Positions 53,971 to 64,000 are shown, counted from the first letter of the stretch. The stretch: 64,000 bases of DNA from Nitrosomonas sp. Is35 (GCF_033063295.1 NZ_JAWJZH010000001.1:1054001-1118000), one strand, 5' to 3'. Numbers and translations are program-made. The notes: generated by a model from the sequence alone, not told the origin.

Positions 53971-54126
53971 CTATTTGAGCTTTGTTTCTTTATATTTAAC
54001 GTGTTTCCTTGCAACAGGGTCAAATTTCATCAACTCCAATTTTTCAGGTTTTGCACGTTTGTTCTTGGTCGTTGTATAAAAATGTCCCGTACCTGCCGAG
54101 GATTCAAGTTTTATTTTTTCACGCAT
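53971..54126 (-). CDS. rpmG: 50S ribosomal protein L33
   Basis: 51 residues read on the minus strand: [20 protein letters not shown], then [20 protein letters not shown] and [11 protein letters not shown]. This is the L33 pattern; the zinc-binding Cys pairs are absent, so it is the Cys-free form. TAAGGAG precedes the ATG. It lies 34 bases after rpmB on the same strand, the usual rpmB-rpmG pair. Confidence 0.97.
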   Translation of the reverse strand: MREKIKLESSAGTGHFYTTTKNKRAKPEKLELMKFDPVARKHVKYKETKLK

Positions 54127-54160
54127 AATGTAACTCCTTAACTAACCTTGGGTGAGTTTC

Positions 54161-54397
54161 TTAAATGCCTTTACCTTCAGCACGTAATTTTGCCAATACT
54201 GCATCAATACCGTTCTTATCGATAGTACGCAATGCAGCATTAGTTAATCGTAAACTAATCCAGCGACTTTCACTTTCGACCCAGAATCTGCGGCGTTGCA
54301 AATTGGGCAGAAAACGCCTTTTAGTTTTATTGTTTGCGTGAGAAACATTATGTCCTGACATTGGCTTTTTGCCAGTTATTTCACATACTCGTGCCAT
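54161..54397 (-). CDS. rpmB: 50S ribosomal protein L28
   Basis: 78 residues. [35 protein letters not shown] and [15 protein letters not shown] are typical of L28. It starts the rpmB-rpmG pair, downstream of radC on the same strand. Confidence 0.98.
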   Translation of the reverse strand: MARVCEITGKKPMSGHNVSHANNKTKRRFLPNLQRRRFWVESESRWISLRLTNAALRTIDKNGIDAVLAKLRAEGKGI

Positions 54398-54455
54398 GTT
54401 AGCGCACTCCAGAATTCTTAAAAACGAAGATTATATCCTGATTCGCGTGGTTAAC

Positions 54456-55130
54456 TCAAATTAAATCATTCTCTGCAAATGAGAAAGCAGTGCCATTGCC
54501 TACGATAAAGTGATCCAATACTTTAACATCGATCATGGCCAACGCCTGTTTCAAAGATTGAGTTAATACTTTGTCTGCATGACTGGGCTCAGCAACTCCG
54601 GATGGATGATTGTGTGCGAAGATTATCGCGGCGGCGTTATGATATAAAGCGCGTTTGACCACTTCGCGCGGGTAAACGCTGGCTTGCGTCAGTGTGCCAC
54701 TGAACAATTCTTCACTGGCGATCGTATGGTTCTTGGCGTCGAGAAAAATGCCGAGAAATACTTCGTGCTGTTTGTTTGCCAGACTTAAGCGCAGGAAATC
54801 CCGGACCAATCCGGGGGAATTCATTGCATTGCCGCTTTTTAACTCCTCGCCGAGTGAGCGCCGGGCCATTTCTAATACGGCTTGCAGCTGTGCGTATTTT
54901 GCAATACCCATTCCCGGTATTTGGCAGAAACTGGTTTGACTGGCAGCGAATACATTGGTTAAGCTGCCAAAATGTGAAAGTAATTCCCGTGCGAGATCCA
55001 CGGCGCTTTTACCTGTAATTCCGGTGCGCAGGAAAATCGCCAGTAGCTCGGTATCTGAAAGAGCAGTAGCGCCTTTTTGTAATAATTTCTCGCGTGGTCG
55101 TTCGGATACCGGCCAATTTGTAATCGCCAT
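54456..55130 (-). CDS. radC: RadC family JAB1/MPN domain protein
   Basis: 224 residues from the ATG at 55130 ([17 protein letters not shown]), the conserved family start; a further ATG at 55148 adds six residues and neither has a strong ribosome-binding site. An N-terminal helix-hairpin-helix ([14 protein letters not shown]) is followed by the JAMM metal-binding motif [14 protein letters not shown] near residues 167-180. Despite its name its role in repair is doubtful. It lies next to rpmB, as in many proteobacteria, and is divergent from coaBC. Confidence 0.95.
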   Translation of the reverse strand: MAITNWPVSERPREKLLQKGATALSDTELLAIFLRTGITGKSAVDLARELLSHFGSLTNVFAASQTSFCQIPGMGIAKYAQLQAVLEMARRSLGEELKSGNAMNSPGLVRDFLRLSLANKQHEVFLGIFLDAKNHTIASEELFSGTLTQASVYPREVVKRALYHNAAAIIFAHNHPSGVAEPSHADKVLTQSLKQALAMIDVKVLDHFIVGNGTAFSFAENDLI

Positions 55131-55336
55131 AGTGAATTGCTGAGTCATGTAAAATAAGAACCGCCGCCGGTATTCACAGATCGCTTGCGACCTGACCCGG
55201 AACAGCTTCAGTGGTAACTGATAGCGGCACCGGATACAGCCGTATTGAGTAGAATAGATAAGTCATGTACCGGGTTGCCTATTATTTCTTGATTTTAGTA
55301 TATTGATCGGATTGAGTTTATTTTGGAATTTTGCTT

Positions 55337-56557
55337 ATGATGGCCGCATCCGCGTCTTCTGCATCGAAAAAACGTTTGATACTGGGTGTAACCGGCGGTG
55401 TGGCCGCTTACAAAGCAGCGGAACTGGCCCGTCTGCTGACGCAGGGGGGAATTGATGTGCAAACGGTGATGACGCAAGCCGCTTGCCGTTTTGTCGGCCC
55501 CGTCACTTTCCAGTCTTTAACCGGCAATCCTGTCCATACCGATCTATGGGATGCCAATGCCCTGCATAACATGGCGCATATCAACCTGTCTCGCGATGCG
55601 GATATGATTTTGACAGCACCAGCCAGTGCGGATTTTATCGCCAAACTGGCTCATGGTATTGCCGATGACTTGCTAACGACACTGTGTCTGGCGCGAGATT
55701 GTCCGTTGATGATAGCGCCCGCAATGAATCGGCAAATGTGGGAGAATCCGGCGACCCAGCGCAATTTATCCCTGCTGCGGCAAGATGGCATAAAAATAGT
55801 TGGTCCAGCCAGTGGTGCGCAAGCTTGTGGTGAGATAGGGATGGGCCGCATGCTGGAAGCCGATGAGCTGGCCGAAGCAGTCCAAATGGTTTTTCGAACC
55901 GCTCCGTTGTTGCAGGGCAAAAACGTTTTACTGACCGCAGGTCCTACATTTGAAGCGATCGATACGGTGCGAGGCATATCCAACCGAAGTTCCGGAAAGA
56001 TGGGCTATGCCATTGCACAAGCGGCAGCCGAAGCCGGTGCAAGCGTTACGCTGATTTCCGGACCGGTTTGTTTGGCGCCGCCCGCCGTCGGTAAATTTAT
56101 TCCGGTGATCAGCGCAGAAGATATGTTGCGTGCCGTGCAAGCTGAAATTGCGCAAGCCGATATTTTCATCAGTGTTGCCGCTGTTGCGGATTACCGTCCA
56201 GCCCAATTCAGTCAGCAAAAAATCAAGAAGTCTGCCAGCAAATTAGCGCTCGAATTAGTTCCTAATCCGGATATTCTGAAGATCGTATCAAGCTTACCTA
56301 AACCGCCTTTCTGCGTTGGTTTTGCTGCGGAAACAGAGAATCTTGAAAAAAATGCGGGAATAAAACGGCGCAAAAAGAATGTGCCGCTAGTGGTCGCCAA
56401 TTTGGCTCAGGAAGCGATCGGTTCCGATGAAAGCGAATTGATTTTATTGGATGATGCTGGCAAGCACGTTCTTCCCAAAGCATCTAAAATAGAGCAAGCA
56501 CGGCGTTTGATCAAACATATCCACCTGCTGTACAACCCACTGAATAAAAAAGAATGA
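55337..56557 (+). CDS. coaBC: Bifunctional phosphopantothenoylcysteine decarboxylase/synthetase
   Basis: 406 residues from the ATG at 55337. It carries two steps of coenzyme A synthesis. The flavin-containing CoaC domain has [19 protein letters not shown], and the substrate motif [12 protein letters not shown] near residues 125-136 with the catalytic Asn; the CoaB domain begins about residue 190 with [20 protein letters not shown], followed by [13 protein letters not shown]. It overlaps dut by 4 bases. Confidence 0.96.
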   Translation: MMAASASSASKKRLILGVTGGVAAYKAAELARLLTQGGIDVQTVMTQAACRFVGPVTFQSLTGNPVHTDLWDANALHNMAHINLSRDADMILTAPASADFIAKLAHGIADDLLTTLCLARDCPLMIAPAMNRQMWENPATQRNLSLLRQDGIKIVGPASGAQACGEIGMGRMLEADELAEAVQMVFRTAPLLQGKNVLLTAGPTFEAIDTVRGISNRSSGKMGYAIAQAAAEAGASVTLISGPVCLAPPAVGKFIPVISAEDMLRAVQAEIAQADIFISVAAVADYRPAQFSQQKIKKSASKLALELVPNPDILKIVSSLPKPPFCVGFAAETENLEKNAGIKRRKKNVPLVVANLAQEAIGSDESELILLDDAGKHVLPKASKIEQARRLIKHIHLLYNPLNKKE

Positions 56558-57003
56558 AAAAAATCGATATTAAAATTCTGGATGCGCGTTTGCATGAACA
56601 ACTTCCGGCTTATGCCACGCCAGGTTCAGCCGGACTGGATTTGCGCGCCTGTATTGAGCAACCGATGACGATTAATCCGGGGGAAACCAGCTTGATTCCA
56701 ACCGGTATTGCGATTCATCTGGCCGATACCGGGTTGGCGGCGTTGGTACTGCCGCGCTCAGGGCTTGGTCATAAACATGGCATCGTCTTGGGAAATCTGG
56801 TTGGACTGATTGATTCGGATTATCAAGGACAGATTTTGGTCTCCTGTTGGAACCGGGGACAGGCGTCATTCCAGCTGAATCCGCTGGAACGCATCGCGCA
56901 ACTAGTGATCGTTCCCGTGATTCAGGTTGAATTCAACCAAGTGGACAGTTTCGATCAAAGTCACCGGGGCGAAGATGGGTTTGGCAGCACCGGCAAGCAT
57001 TGA
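56554..57003 (+). CDS. dut: dUTP diphosphatase
   Basis: 149 residues, trimeric dUTPase that hydrolyses dUTP to dUMP and keeps uracil out of DNA. The five motifs are clear: [43 protein letters not shown] and [12 protein letters not shown]. It overlaps coaBC by 4 bases and the DUF192 gene by 4, so the three form a translationally linked operon. Confidence 0.98.
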   Translation: MKKIDIKILDARLHEQLPAYATPGSAGLDLRACIEQPMTINPGETSLIPTGIAIHLADTGLAALVLPRSGLGHKHGIVLGNLVGLIDSDYQGQILVSCWNRGQASFQLNPLERIAQLVIVPVIQVEFNQVDSFDQSHRGEDGFGSTGKH

Positions 57004-57443
57004 TGCGCTGGTTTGCACTACAACTGGTTGTTTTGGGGTTGCTGCCTGCCAGTGCTCATTCCTCTGAAGTCAACGTTATTCCATTGACAATATCCGGCTA
57101 TGAAATTGCCGTGGAGGTGGCGCATACCCAGCTATCACGCTCGCAGGGGCTGATGTACCGGGAATCGCTGGAAGAGAATACCGGCATGCTGTTTGTTTTT
57201 CCGGGCAGCGGTTATTACAGCATGTGGATGAAAAACACCTATATTCCGCTGAGCGTTGCTTTTATCGATGTGCGCGGCGTCATTCTGAATATTGCCGAGA
57301 TGCAGCCGGAGACGTTGACGTCGCACGATGCAGCGGGAATGGCGAAATATGCGCTGGAAATGAACAAGGGATGGTTTGCGGCAAGAAAGATAACGGCAGG
57401 CGCCCAAGTCACAGGGTTGGAGCGGGCACCTGCCGCCGATTGA
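57000..57443 (+). CDS. Secreted DUF192 protein
   Basis: 147 residues with an N-terminal signal peptide ([12 protein letters not shown]). The DUF192 core is clear: [45 protein letters not shown] and [15 protein letters not shown]. The family is small and of unknown function, often secreted. It overlaps dut by 4 bases and is convergent with ffh, four bases apart. Confidence 0.92.
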   Translation: MMRWFALQLVVLGLLPASAHSSEVNVIPLTISGYEIAVEVAHTQLSRSQGLMYRESLEENTGMLFVFPGSGYYSMWMKNTYIPLSVAFIDVRGVILNIAEMQPETLTSHDAAGMAKYALEMNKGWFAARKITAGAQVTGLERAPAAD

Positions 57444-57447
57444 TGAG

Positions 57448-58797
57448 TTAATGCATGCGCGGCATCATACCTTTGAGTCCGCGCATCATTTTAGAGATCC
57501 CGCCCTTATTCATCATCTTCATCATTTTCTGGGCTTGCTCGAATTGCGCCAGCAGGCGGTTGACTTCCTGCACGGTAACTCCAGCCCCCGCTGCGATGCG
57601 GCGTTTGCGAGAAGCTTTGAGAATTTCCGGTTTTTTGCGTTCCTGCTGAGTCATGGAATTGATAATGCCCACTGTGCGGTGAATGATTTTGTCATCCACT
57701 TTAACGTTTTGCGCGGCCTGGCTGAATTGCGCCGGCAGTTTGTCCATCAGCGCGCTCATGCCGCCCATCTTGTGCATCTGCTGAAATTGCGCTTTGAAAT
57801 CATTCAAGTCAAATGACTTGCCTGATTTCATTTTTTTCATCAGTTTTTCAGCTTCTTCCTGATCGGCATTGCGCTGTGCTTCTTCAATCAGTCCCAGCAC
57901 GTCACCCATGCCCAGAATACGCGATGCCATCCGGTCCGGATGGAAGATTTCGAGTCCGGTTAATTTTTCCGCGACACCTGCGAATTTAATTGGTTTGCCC
58001 GTGATGTGCTTGACTGATAAGGCCGCACCGCCACGCGCATCGCCATCGAGCTTGGTGAGAATGACGCCGGTTAACGGTAGCGCATCGGAAAATGCCTTGG
58101 CGGTGTTAACCGCATCCTGTCCCTGCATTGCATCCACGACGAATAGGGTTTCGATCGGTTTCAGCAATGCTTCCAGCTCACTGATTTCCTGCATCATTGC
58201 TTCGTCGATACCTAACCGGCCGGCCGTATCGACGATCATGACTTCATGGTGATGCCTGCGTGCAAAATCCAATGCGGCTGCACCGATTTCACCGGGTTTC
58301 TGCCCATCTTTGACAGGGAAAAAGTCGGCGCCAGTTTGTTGAGCCAGCAGTTCCAGCTGGTGAATCGCGGCTGGACGATAGATGTCACAAGATACTAACA
58401 GCACTTTCTTTTTCTTGTGTTCCATTAACCACTTGGCTAGTTTTCCGCTGCTCGTGGTTTTACCGGCACCTTGCAATCCCGCCATGAGAATGACGGCAGG
58501 CGGCACGGTTGAGAGGTTAATCTCGGCTTTATCGCCACCCATAATGGCCATCAACTCCTGATAGACCACGCCAACCAAGGCTTGCCCGGGAGTAAGGCTA
58601 TTCAATACTTCTTGACCGACGGCCTTTTCTTTAACGCGGGCAATGAAATCCTTGACAACCGGTAAAGCGACATCGGCTTCCAGCAGCGCCAGACGAATTT
58701 CACGCAAAGCATCCTGAATGTTGCTTTCGGTAAGCCTGGCTTCGCCGCGTATTGTTTTAATGACGCCGCTGAGCCGGCTTGTCAGGTTGTCAAACAT
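57448..58797 (-). CDS. ffh: Signal recognition particle protein Ffh
   Basis: 449 residues. Ffh binds 4.5S RNA and hydrophobic signal sequences and delivers ribosomes to FtsY. The N domain is followed by the G domain with GLQGAGKTTSSGKLA, DTAGRLGID, and TKLDGDARGGAALS, and by the Met-rich M domain (KMMKMMNKGGISKMMRGLKG). Length is normal. It is divergent from the CcsA-like gene, a conserved arrangement. Confidence 0.98.
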   Translation of the reverse strand: MFDNLTSRLSGVIKTIRGEARLTESNIQDALREIRLALLEADVALPVVKDFIARVKEKAVGQEVLNSLTPGQALVGVVYQELMAIMGGDKAEINLSTVPPAVILMAGLQGAGKTTSSGKLAKWLMEHKKKKVLLVSCDIYRPAAIHQLELLAQQTGADFFPVKDGQKPGEIGAAALDFARRHHHEVMIVDTAGRLGIDEAMMQEISELEALLKPIETLFVVDAMQGQDAVNTAKAFSDALPLTGVILTKLDGDARGGAALSVKHITGKPIKFAGVAEKLTGLEIFHPDRMASRILGMGDVLGLIEEAQRNADQEEAEKLMKKMKSGKSFDLNDFKAQFQQMHKMGGMSALMDKLPAQFSQAAQNVKVDDKIIHRTVGIINSMTQQERKKPEILKASRKRRIAAGAGVTVQEVNRLLAQFEQAQKMMKMMNKGGISKMMRGLKGMMPRMH

Positions 58798-58928
58798 ACT
58801 GTAGACCTCATAAAATAAGATGAATTTAAAACAATGGGCGTGTCCGGGGTTAACAAATTCCGCGCGAGTGCTTTGAATTTGTTAACGTGCCATGTAGACT
58901 TAACAGTTATTTCTGCCTTTTAAAACTG

Positions 58929-59780
58929 ATGCCCTCAATGACCAGCATTTTAACTTATCCCGCAGCTTTTTTGCTTTATATACTGATCGGTTGGTATTTT
59001 TGGCGCACTACGTGGGGACAATCTTCATTGCCCGCAAATGATCGCGCACCTGCATCGGCCACTTGGATGCATTATGCCATGCTTATTCCTTTGTCATTGC
59101 ACGCCATCACACTTTATCAGTCGATGTTTGCCGGTGCGGGATTGAGTTTCGGGTTAAGCAATGCGATTTCAGTGATTGTTTGGTTGACTGCCTTCATTTA
59201 CTGGTTCTCGGGGTTTTTTCAACGGCTGCAAGGGTTGCAAACACTGGTTGCGCCTGTTGCGGCAGCTTCTGCTGTTGCGGTTTTATTACCACTGTTTTTC
59301 CCATCACTGCGGACACTCGAGAATACCGAATTGCCAGCATTTAAAGCGCATTTGCTGGTCGCCATGATGGCTTACAGCTTACTGACCATCGCAGCATTGC
59401 ATGCTTTGCTGATGACCGTGGTGGAGCGCCAATTGCATCATCCGGCCGCTCGCTCGGTGCTGACAAACCTACCGCCATTGCTGGCGATGGAAAAATTGTT
59501 GTTTCACATTATTTGGGTTGGTTTTATTTTATTGACGCTGACGCTTTTAAGCGGTGTAGTGTTTTCAAAAGAAGTGTTTGGCCAGCCTTTGACTTTTTCA
59601 CACAAGACATTGTTCGGTTTTATTTCCTGGGGCGTGTTCGCCGCTCTGCTTGCCGGGCGGCAATTTTACGGTTGGCGGGGGCGAATTGCAATTCGCTGGA
59701 CGCTGGCGGGATTTGTCACCTTATTACTGGCCTATATTGGCAGCAAGTTTGTGCTGGAGATTATCCTCAGCCGTTATTAG
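58929..59780 (+). CDS. CcsA/YpjD-like cytochrome c assembly membrane protein
   Basis: 283 residues from the ATG at 58929; other in-frame starts at 58887 and 58938 are possible. It has about eight hydrophobic helices, including FLLYILIGWYFWRT and LLSGVVFSKEVFG, and two His in loops that match the haem-handling CcsA/ResC family. The variant next to ffh is known as YpjD/CorE; whether it handles haem or another ligand is unclear. The divergent promoter region with ffh is short. Confidence 0.85.
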   Translation: MPSMTSILTYPAAFLLYILIGWYFWRTTWGQSSLPANDRAPASATWMHYAMLIPLSLHAITLYQSMFAGAGLSFGLSNAISVIVWLTAFIYWFSGFFQRLQGLQTLVAPVAAASAVAVLLPLFFPSLRTLENTELPAFKAHLLVAMMAYSLLTIAALHALLMTVVERQLHHPAARSVLTNLPPLLAMEKLLFHIIWVGFILLTLTLLSGVVFSKEVFGQPLTFSHKTLFGFISWGVFAALLAGRQFYGWRGRIAIRWTLAGFVTLLLAYIGSKFVLEIILSRY

Positions 59781-59844
59781 CAGGATTCACGAGCGTGGCA
59801 TCGTGAATTCAAGCGGGTAGTTTATTGCTGCTGTGTAAACAATA

Positions 59845-61950
59845 TTAACCTTTCGTGCGGCTGATTTTTGCAACTTCCCGCAGGTGTCTCAAACTGCGCA
59901 TAACCCGGGCGAGGTGATGCCTGTTGTTGACTTGCAGAATAAAGCGCATGTGCATGAAATCGTCTTCGCTTTCCATGGCGATATCGTCAATATTCGATTC
60001 AGCTTTGGCAATCTCAGCAGCAACCCGCGCCAGCACGCCTTGTTTATTCGCCGTCGTGACCTTGATGGCGGCCTCGAAGGTTCGAGCGATGTCTTTACCC
60101 CAGGCGACATCCAAATAATTCTCCGGATTCTTCTGAGTGCTCGTGACATTACCGCAATCATGCGTATGGATGATCAATCCGGAATCCTTTTTGATCACCC
60201 CGATAATGGCGTCTCCAGGAATAGGACGGCAACATTTGGCGAACTGAACGGTAATTCCCTCGGTTCCCAATATCGTAATTGGACCTGCTTTCTGTGCAGG
60301 TGAGATAGATTCCGCGGGAGAAGCCAGACGTTTCGCCACGACGGCCGGGAGTTGTTTGCCCAAGGCCATGTCGGCCAGTAATTCTTCTTTGGATTTGACG
60401 CCACTGTCGCGTACTAATTTTTCCCACTGCGCTTCGGTGATCGTATCCGGATTCATGTTAAAGGATAGCAGCGCTTGGTTTAGCATGCGTTCGCCTAATT
60501 TGACCGACTCATCGTATTGAATGGTTTTGAGAAAATGACGAATGTGCGAGCGCGCCCTGCCAGTTGCGACGTAACTGAGCCAGGCGGGATTGGGTTTGGC
60601 GTATGGGGCGGTGACGATTTCAACCCGGTCGCCGCTTTTCAGTTTGGTGCGCAAAGGCGCATTTTCACTGTTAATTTTTACCGCGACACAACAATTGCCC
60701 ACATCGGAATGCACGGCATAAGCAAAATCGACGGCAGTCGAACCTCTTGGCAGGGAAAGAATTTTTCCTTGCGGGGTGAAAACGAAAACGTCGCCCGGAA
60801 ATAGATCAATTTTGAGATGTTCCAGGAATTCCATGGAATCCGTTGAATCGCTGAGCGTTTCCAGCAGACTTTGCAGCCACTGACTGGTTTTTAAGCGCAG
60901 ATCATTGAAATCGCCATCCGAGCTTTTATAGAGCCAATGGGATGCGACGCCGTTTTCAGCAATCCGGTGCATACTGGCGGTGCGGATTTGAATTTCAATC
61001 GGTATGCCGAACGGGCCCAGTAATGTGCTGTGCAGCGATTGATAGCCATTGGCTTTGGGGATGGCAATATAGTCTTTGAACTTACCGGGGATGGGCTTGT
61101 ATAAGCTGTGCAACATCCCTAATGCCACGTAACAGGACGGAACATCCTTCACGATCACACGGAAGCCGTAAATATCCAGCACTTCGGAAAATGATAGGCG
61201 TTTTTCCACCATCTTCATGTAAATACTGTACAAATGCTTTTCCCGGCCGGTCACGTCCGCATCCAGCCCTGCTTCTTTCAATTTCAGATTGATGGCATCG
61301 AGAATCTTACTCACGACTTCACGCCGGTTGCCCCGCGCGGCCTTGGTGGCTTTTTGCAGAACACGGTAACGCAATGGATAAGAGTGGCGGAAACCTAGTT
61401 CTTGCAGTTCCTGATAAATATTATTGAGTCCCAGCCGATGCGCGATCGGAGCATAAATTTCCAGGGTTTCGCGGGCAATGCGGCGTTGTTTTGCCGGCAG
61501 CATGACGTCGAGCGTTTGCATATTATGCAATCGATCCGCCAGCTTGATGAGTATGACCCGTACATCGCGCGCCATGGCCAGCAGCATCTTGCGGAAATTC
61601 TCGGCTTGCGCTTCTTCTTGCGTCTGGAATTCGATTTTGGTCAGTTTGGAAACACCGTCGACCAATTCTGCGACGGGTTCGCCAAATCTTTCGCTGATTT
61701 CAGCTTTGGAAATATTGGTATCTTCGACCACATCGTGCAATAAAGCGGCTGTCAGCGTGGGCGCATCAAGATGAAGCTTGCTCAGGATTCTCGCGACCGC
61801 AACCGGGTGGGAGATGTAGGGCTCGCCGGATTTTCGGAATTGACCGGAATGCGCTCCTTGGCCAAAAGAATAAGCGTTCCTAAGTTGAGTAATATCCTCC
61901 GGCTTGAGATATTGCGATGTTTCTGTGAATAGTAGTTCTGTTTCTGGCAT
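59845..61950 (-). CDS. spoT: Bifunctional (p)ppGpp synthetase/hydrolase SpoT
   Basis: 701 residues, full length. The HD hydrolase domain has YISHPVAVARIL and ALLHDVVEDT (residues about 45-80), the synthetase has DIYGFRVIVKDV and GYQSLHSTLLGP, the TGS domain has FTPQGKILSLPRGSTAVDFAYAVH, and an ACT domain ends the protein. The intact HD motif means hydrolase activity is likely. It is the last gene of the gmk-rpoZ-spoT set, the usual order. Confidence 0.97.
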   Translation of the reverse strand: MPETELLFTETSQYLKPEDITQLRNAYSFGQGAHSGQFRKSGEPYISHPVAVARILSKLHLDAPTLTAALLHDVVEDTNISKAEISERFGEPVAELVDGVSKLTKIEFQTQEEAQAENFRKMLLAMARDVRVILIKLADRLHNMQTLDVMLPAKQRRIARETLEIYAPIAHRLGLNNIYQELQELGFRHSYPLRYRVLQKATKAARGNRREVVSKILDAINLKLKEAGLDADVTGREKHLYSIYMKMVEKRLSFSEVLDIYGFRVIVKDVPSCYVALGMLHSLYKPIPGKFKDYIAIPKANGYQSLHSTLLGPFGIPIEIQIRTASMHRIAENGVASHWLYKSSDGDFNDLRLKTSQWLQSLLETLSDSTDSMEFLEHLKIDLFPGDVFVFTPQGKILSLPRGSTAVDFAYAVHSDVGNCCVAVKINSENAPLRTKLKSGDRVEIVTAPYAKPNPAWLSYVATGRARSHIRHFLKTIQYDESVKLGERMLNQALLSFNMNPDTITEAQWEKLVRDSGVKSKEELLADMALGKQLPAVVAKRLASPAESISPAQKAGPITILGTEGITVQFAKCCRPIPGDAIIGVIKKDSGLIIHTHDCGNVTSTQKNPENYLDVAWGKDIARTFEAAIKVTTANKQGVLARVAAEIAKAESNIDDIAMESEDDFMHMRFILQVNNRHHLARVMRSLRHLREVAKISRTKG

Positions 61951-62099
61951 AGAGTTTTATAAATCCCATATATGCCAGCCAAATCATGTGCAACTCATTA
62001 TTCGAGTTTTAACTTGGATTGGCAACCGGTTACAGGAGTACCCACAATCGAGGCATTGGCTGTTGACTGCATCCCGCGGTAAAGAGATGATAATTTAAA

Positions 62100-62121
62100 A
62101 CAGTCTTAGTGCTAAGACTGT
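62100..62121 (-). terminator. Hairpin between rpoZ and spoT
   Basis: ACAGTCTTAG (62100-62109) and CTAAGACTGT (62112-62121) are inverted copies two bases apart, forming a 9-bp stem with a short loop. On the minus strand TTTT follows. It starts right after the rpoZ stop and may partly end transcription before spoT. Confidence 0.7.
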
Positions 62122-62122
62122 A

Positions 62123-62329
62123 TTACATGTTTCTGGGATTCAGTATATCCAACCCTATTTTGCCTTGCGAGATTTCGCGCAACGCGATGACAGTCGGTTT
62201 ATCGCGCCCCGGTTCCACCAATGGAGCGGACCCGATCGCCAGCTGTCTGGCGCGTGTCGTTGCGGCCAAAGTCATGTCAAACCGGTTAGGTATTCTTTTT
62301 AAACAATCGTCAACGGTAATTCGTGCCAT
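62123..62329 (-). CDS. rpoZ: RNA polymerase omega subunit
   Basis: 68 residues: [20 protein letters not shown], then [11 protein letters not shown] and [12 protein letters not shown], typical of omega, which aids assembly of RNA polymerase and is a ppGpp contact in proteobacteria. It lies between gmk and spoT on the same strand. Confidence 0.98.
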   Translation of the reverse strand: MARITVDDCLKRIPNRFDMTLAATTRARQLAIGSAPLVEPGRDKPTVIALREISQGKIGLDILNPRNM

Positions 62330-62410
62330 CGTATGTGTTCCTATTGTGGATTATGGATGGATTTTACAATAAAAAGACAAAAATGATGCCACTATCTGGC
62401 TGGAAATGAA

Positions 62411-63028
62411 TTATGACAATTCAGTGATGAGCGCACGATGTTTTATTATTTGCCGTTCTTTTTTTAAGTGTTCCGCTTTAATAATACAAATCAGATCGTT
62501 CAGTGCTTCATCAAGCTGATTGTTGATAATAATATAATCGAATTCTGCAATATGACCGACTTCTTCCCGTGCCGCGGACAATCTCTTCCGGATAACCTCG
62601 GGATCATCCTGCGCACGCGTTTTTAAGCGCGCTGCCAGGGCATCTGCGGAAGGCGGAAGAATAAAAATACTGACAGCTTGAGGAAAAATTTGTTGTATTT
62701 GTTTTGCACCCTGGCAGTCGATTTCTAGCAGAATGTCCTGTCCCGATGCAGTCGCCTGATTGATCCATTGCTGCGAGGTGCCGTAAAGATTGCCATAAAC
62801 CTCGGCGCTTTCCACAAATTCGCCATTTAGCAGCATTTGCTGGAATGTCTCTTTATTTACAAAATGGTAATCACAGCCATCGACTTCTCCGGTACGTGGC
62901 GGACGTGTCGTATGCGAAATCGATAGGCTGAGATTTAAGTCCGAGCGCAGCAGCGATTTGACCAAACTGGTTTTACCGGCTCCGGACGGTGCGCTGATGA
63001 TAAACAAGTAACCTGTCAATGGCGTCAT
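62411..63028 (-). CDS. gmk: Guanylate kinase
   Basis: 205 residues. The enzyme phosphorylates GMP to GDP. The P-loop is SAPSGAGKTSLVKSLL (about residues 11-26), the GMP-binding segment is TRPPRTGEVDGCDYHFV, and EIDCQGAKQI follows. It precedes rpoZ by 81 bases in the same direction. Confidence 0.98.
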   Translation of the reverse strand: MTPLTGYLFIISAPSGAGKTSLVKSLLRSDLNLSLSISHTTRPPRTGEVDGCDYHFVNKETFQQMLLNGEFVESAEVYGNLYGTSQQWINQATASGQDILLEIDCQGAKQIQQIFPQAVSIFILPPSADALAARLKTRAQDDPEVIRKRLSAAREEVGHIAEFDYIIINNQLDEALNDLICIIKAEHLKKERQIIKHRALITELS

Positions 63029-63058
63029 TTTTTGCCTGTCATGTGTGCAGTCATTATT

Positions 63059-64000
63059 TTATCTTGAATTAAGGGCTGTCAATGCTTGACCTTTTAATGT
63101 CTTGACCAGACGGATTTCGTCCGCGGTGATTCCTTCCGGTGCTTCCGCTTCACGGTTTGCATAGAATAAGCCGATGGGCTTATTGTTTGCTACCAGTGGA
63201 AGTACCATGAAGCTGCGTGCATCGGGAAATAGATCTCTATGCCATTGTGGAATCAGTGTATGGATTTTGGCTGTGCAGGCGTCTGAAATCAATAGATCGG
63301 CATTTCTTTTCAGCGCCAAATGAAATACATCGGTGGAGAATGTCATCGGAAAGCTAAAAGCTTTCTGGTAGTCCATGTTGTTTTCTCCGAGAGAACTCCG
63401 GGCGCGATATTGATTCATTTTAAGATCCCTAAGGCAGAGTGTGATGAAACGAAAGCCCAGGCTATTATAATAAGTTTCCAGAACCAGCATAATCAAACTG
63501 TCCAATTTATAATTGCCCGGCGCCATAATTTCACTGACATCCTGCACACCGGTCAATAATAATGCCGATGCATTATAGGGCTTGCCGCTGGGATAACGTT
63601 GGATAATTTGCGTATTCTCCGCTTCATCATGGCCGATGATCAATTCGCTCAATAAGTCTTCGTCGACAGGCGTATTGAATTCGACACGCGCTATTTCTGT
63701 GCATACTGTTTTGCTTCGATCCGCATCGAGCAGGTTTGCATTGATCAGCAAGGCGCGTGTTTCTATCTTCGCATCCAGTATCAGCTGATCCAGTTTGGAT
63801 TTATCCAGGTTAAGCGCTTTTCCGAAGCGTGTCAGCAGTTTGTTTCTCAGTTCCGGATCTTCCGGGTGGCCGGTTTCTACCACCAGCGGCGCGACCTTTT
63901 CACTGAATTCAGCAACTTGTTGCATCCATTCCTGTTTGCTTCGGGCAACACCGAGATTGCCGAACGGTCTGCTTCTTAGCCCTTGAATGATCGTGCTGGG
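63059..64000 (-). CDS. HDOD/GAF domain protein, 5' end outside the window
   Basis: The frame is open to the window edge, so at least 313 residues are encoded; an ATG at 63925 is internal. The visible part begins in an HDOD-like region (RSRPFGNLGVARSKQEWMQQ) and continues with helical LLTRFGKALNLDKSKLDQL. The C-terminal 150 residues (LLISDACTAKIHTLIPQWH, SFMVLPLVANNKPIGLFYAN) form a GAF-type sensor domain. Such proteins are signalling regulators with no enzymatic HD residues. It is 30 bases before gmk. Confidence 0.8.
   Translation of the reverse strand, partial: PSTIIQGLRSRPFGNLGVARSKQEWMQQVAEFSEKVAPLVVETGHPEDPELRNKLLTRFGKALNLDKSKLDQLILDAKIETRALLINANLLDADRSKTVCTEIARVEFNTPVDEDLLSELIIGHDEAENTQIIQRYPSGKPYNASALLLTGVQDVSEIMAPGNYKLDSLIMLVLETYYNSLGFRFITLCLRDLKMNQYRARSSLGENNMDYQKAFSFPMTFSTDVFHLALKRNADLLISDACTAKIHTLIPQWHRDLFPDARSFMVLPLVANNKPIGLFYANREAEAPEGITADEIRLVKTLKGQALTALNSR

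Noticed and set aside
1..64000. CRISPR arrays and tRNA or rRNA genes
   Set aside because: No regularly spaced repeats and no cloverleaf with a GGTTCGA-type arm were seen in any intergenic gap.

Overview
The window reads as chromosomal DNA of a betaproteobacterium of the Nitrosomonas group. The best single clue is smbP at 32374-32718, a secreted His-rich heptad-repeat protein of a type described from Nitrosomonas europaea. The mixture of housekeeping operons in beta-proteobacterial order, three PEP-CTERM proteins and a HoxYH-type hydrogenase fits this. No amo or hao gene lies in the window, so the assignment is inference.

Layout. 1-0.9 kb: an archease fragment divergent from a phosphoribosyltransferase. 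2.5-8.6 kb (minus): the rimP-nusA-infB-rbfA-truB transcription/translation operon, with a terminator-like hairpin in its leader. 8.9-14.2 kb: acs, a metallo-hydrolase, an Old Yellow Enzyme, a lipocalin and a DUF2905 protein. 14.3-17.2 kb (minus): hydrogenase genes hoxY-hoxH followed by a class III nucleotidyl-cyclase-like gene. 17.5-20.5 kb: a PEP-CTERM protein, three tandem tail-collar proteins and another PEP-CTERM protein. 20.6-32.1 kb is accessory: a decayed IS1595-type element, a decayed IS5-type element with its TA duplication, two perfect FNR boxes before a 37-residue membrane protein, a UmuD-like peptidase without umuC, a cheW remnant before an intact chemoreceptor, hflX, a histidine kinase broken by an amber codon and cut by an intact IS256-type element, and an intact IS481-type element with a 7-bp target duplication.

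32.3-46.5 kb is the most interesting part. smbP is followed by hemH, hrcA, nadK, recN and a spermidine-synthase-like membrane protein, then by seven plus-strand envelope genes at 39.7-46.5 kb: two paralogous secreted proteins whose predicted mature N-terminus is His, a small secreted protein, a TlpA-like thioredoxin, a DUF4266 lipoprotein, a 903-residue outer-membrane protein (DUF3570 plus a Met/His-rich C-terminal region) and ApbE, an FAD:protein FMN transferase. The outer-membrane protein contains DTWSGATPVS, which looks like the ApbE flavinylation signal. I read the set as a candidate periplasmic/outer-membrane redox system, possibly for copper, with a covalent flavin on a beta-barrel.

46.6-51.2 kb: a secreted class 3 lipase, then the AmmeMemoRadiSam trio (amrB, amrA, amrS) with an overlapping alpha/beta hydrolase. 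51.4-64 kb is housekeeping: sixA, rluE, an acyl desaturase, rpmG-rpmB, radC, coaBC-dut-DUF192, ffh, a CcsA-like cytochrome c assembly protein, and spoT, rpoZ, gmk and an HDOD/GAF protein cut by the window edge.
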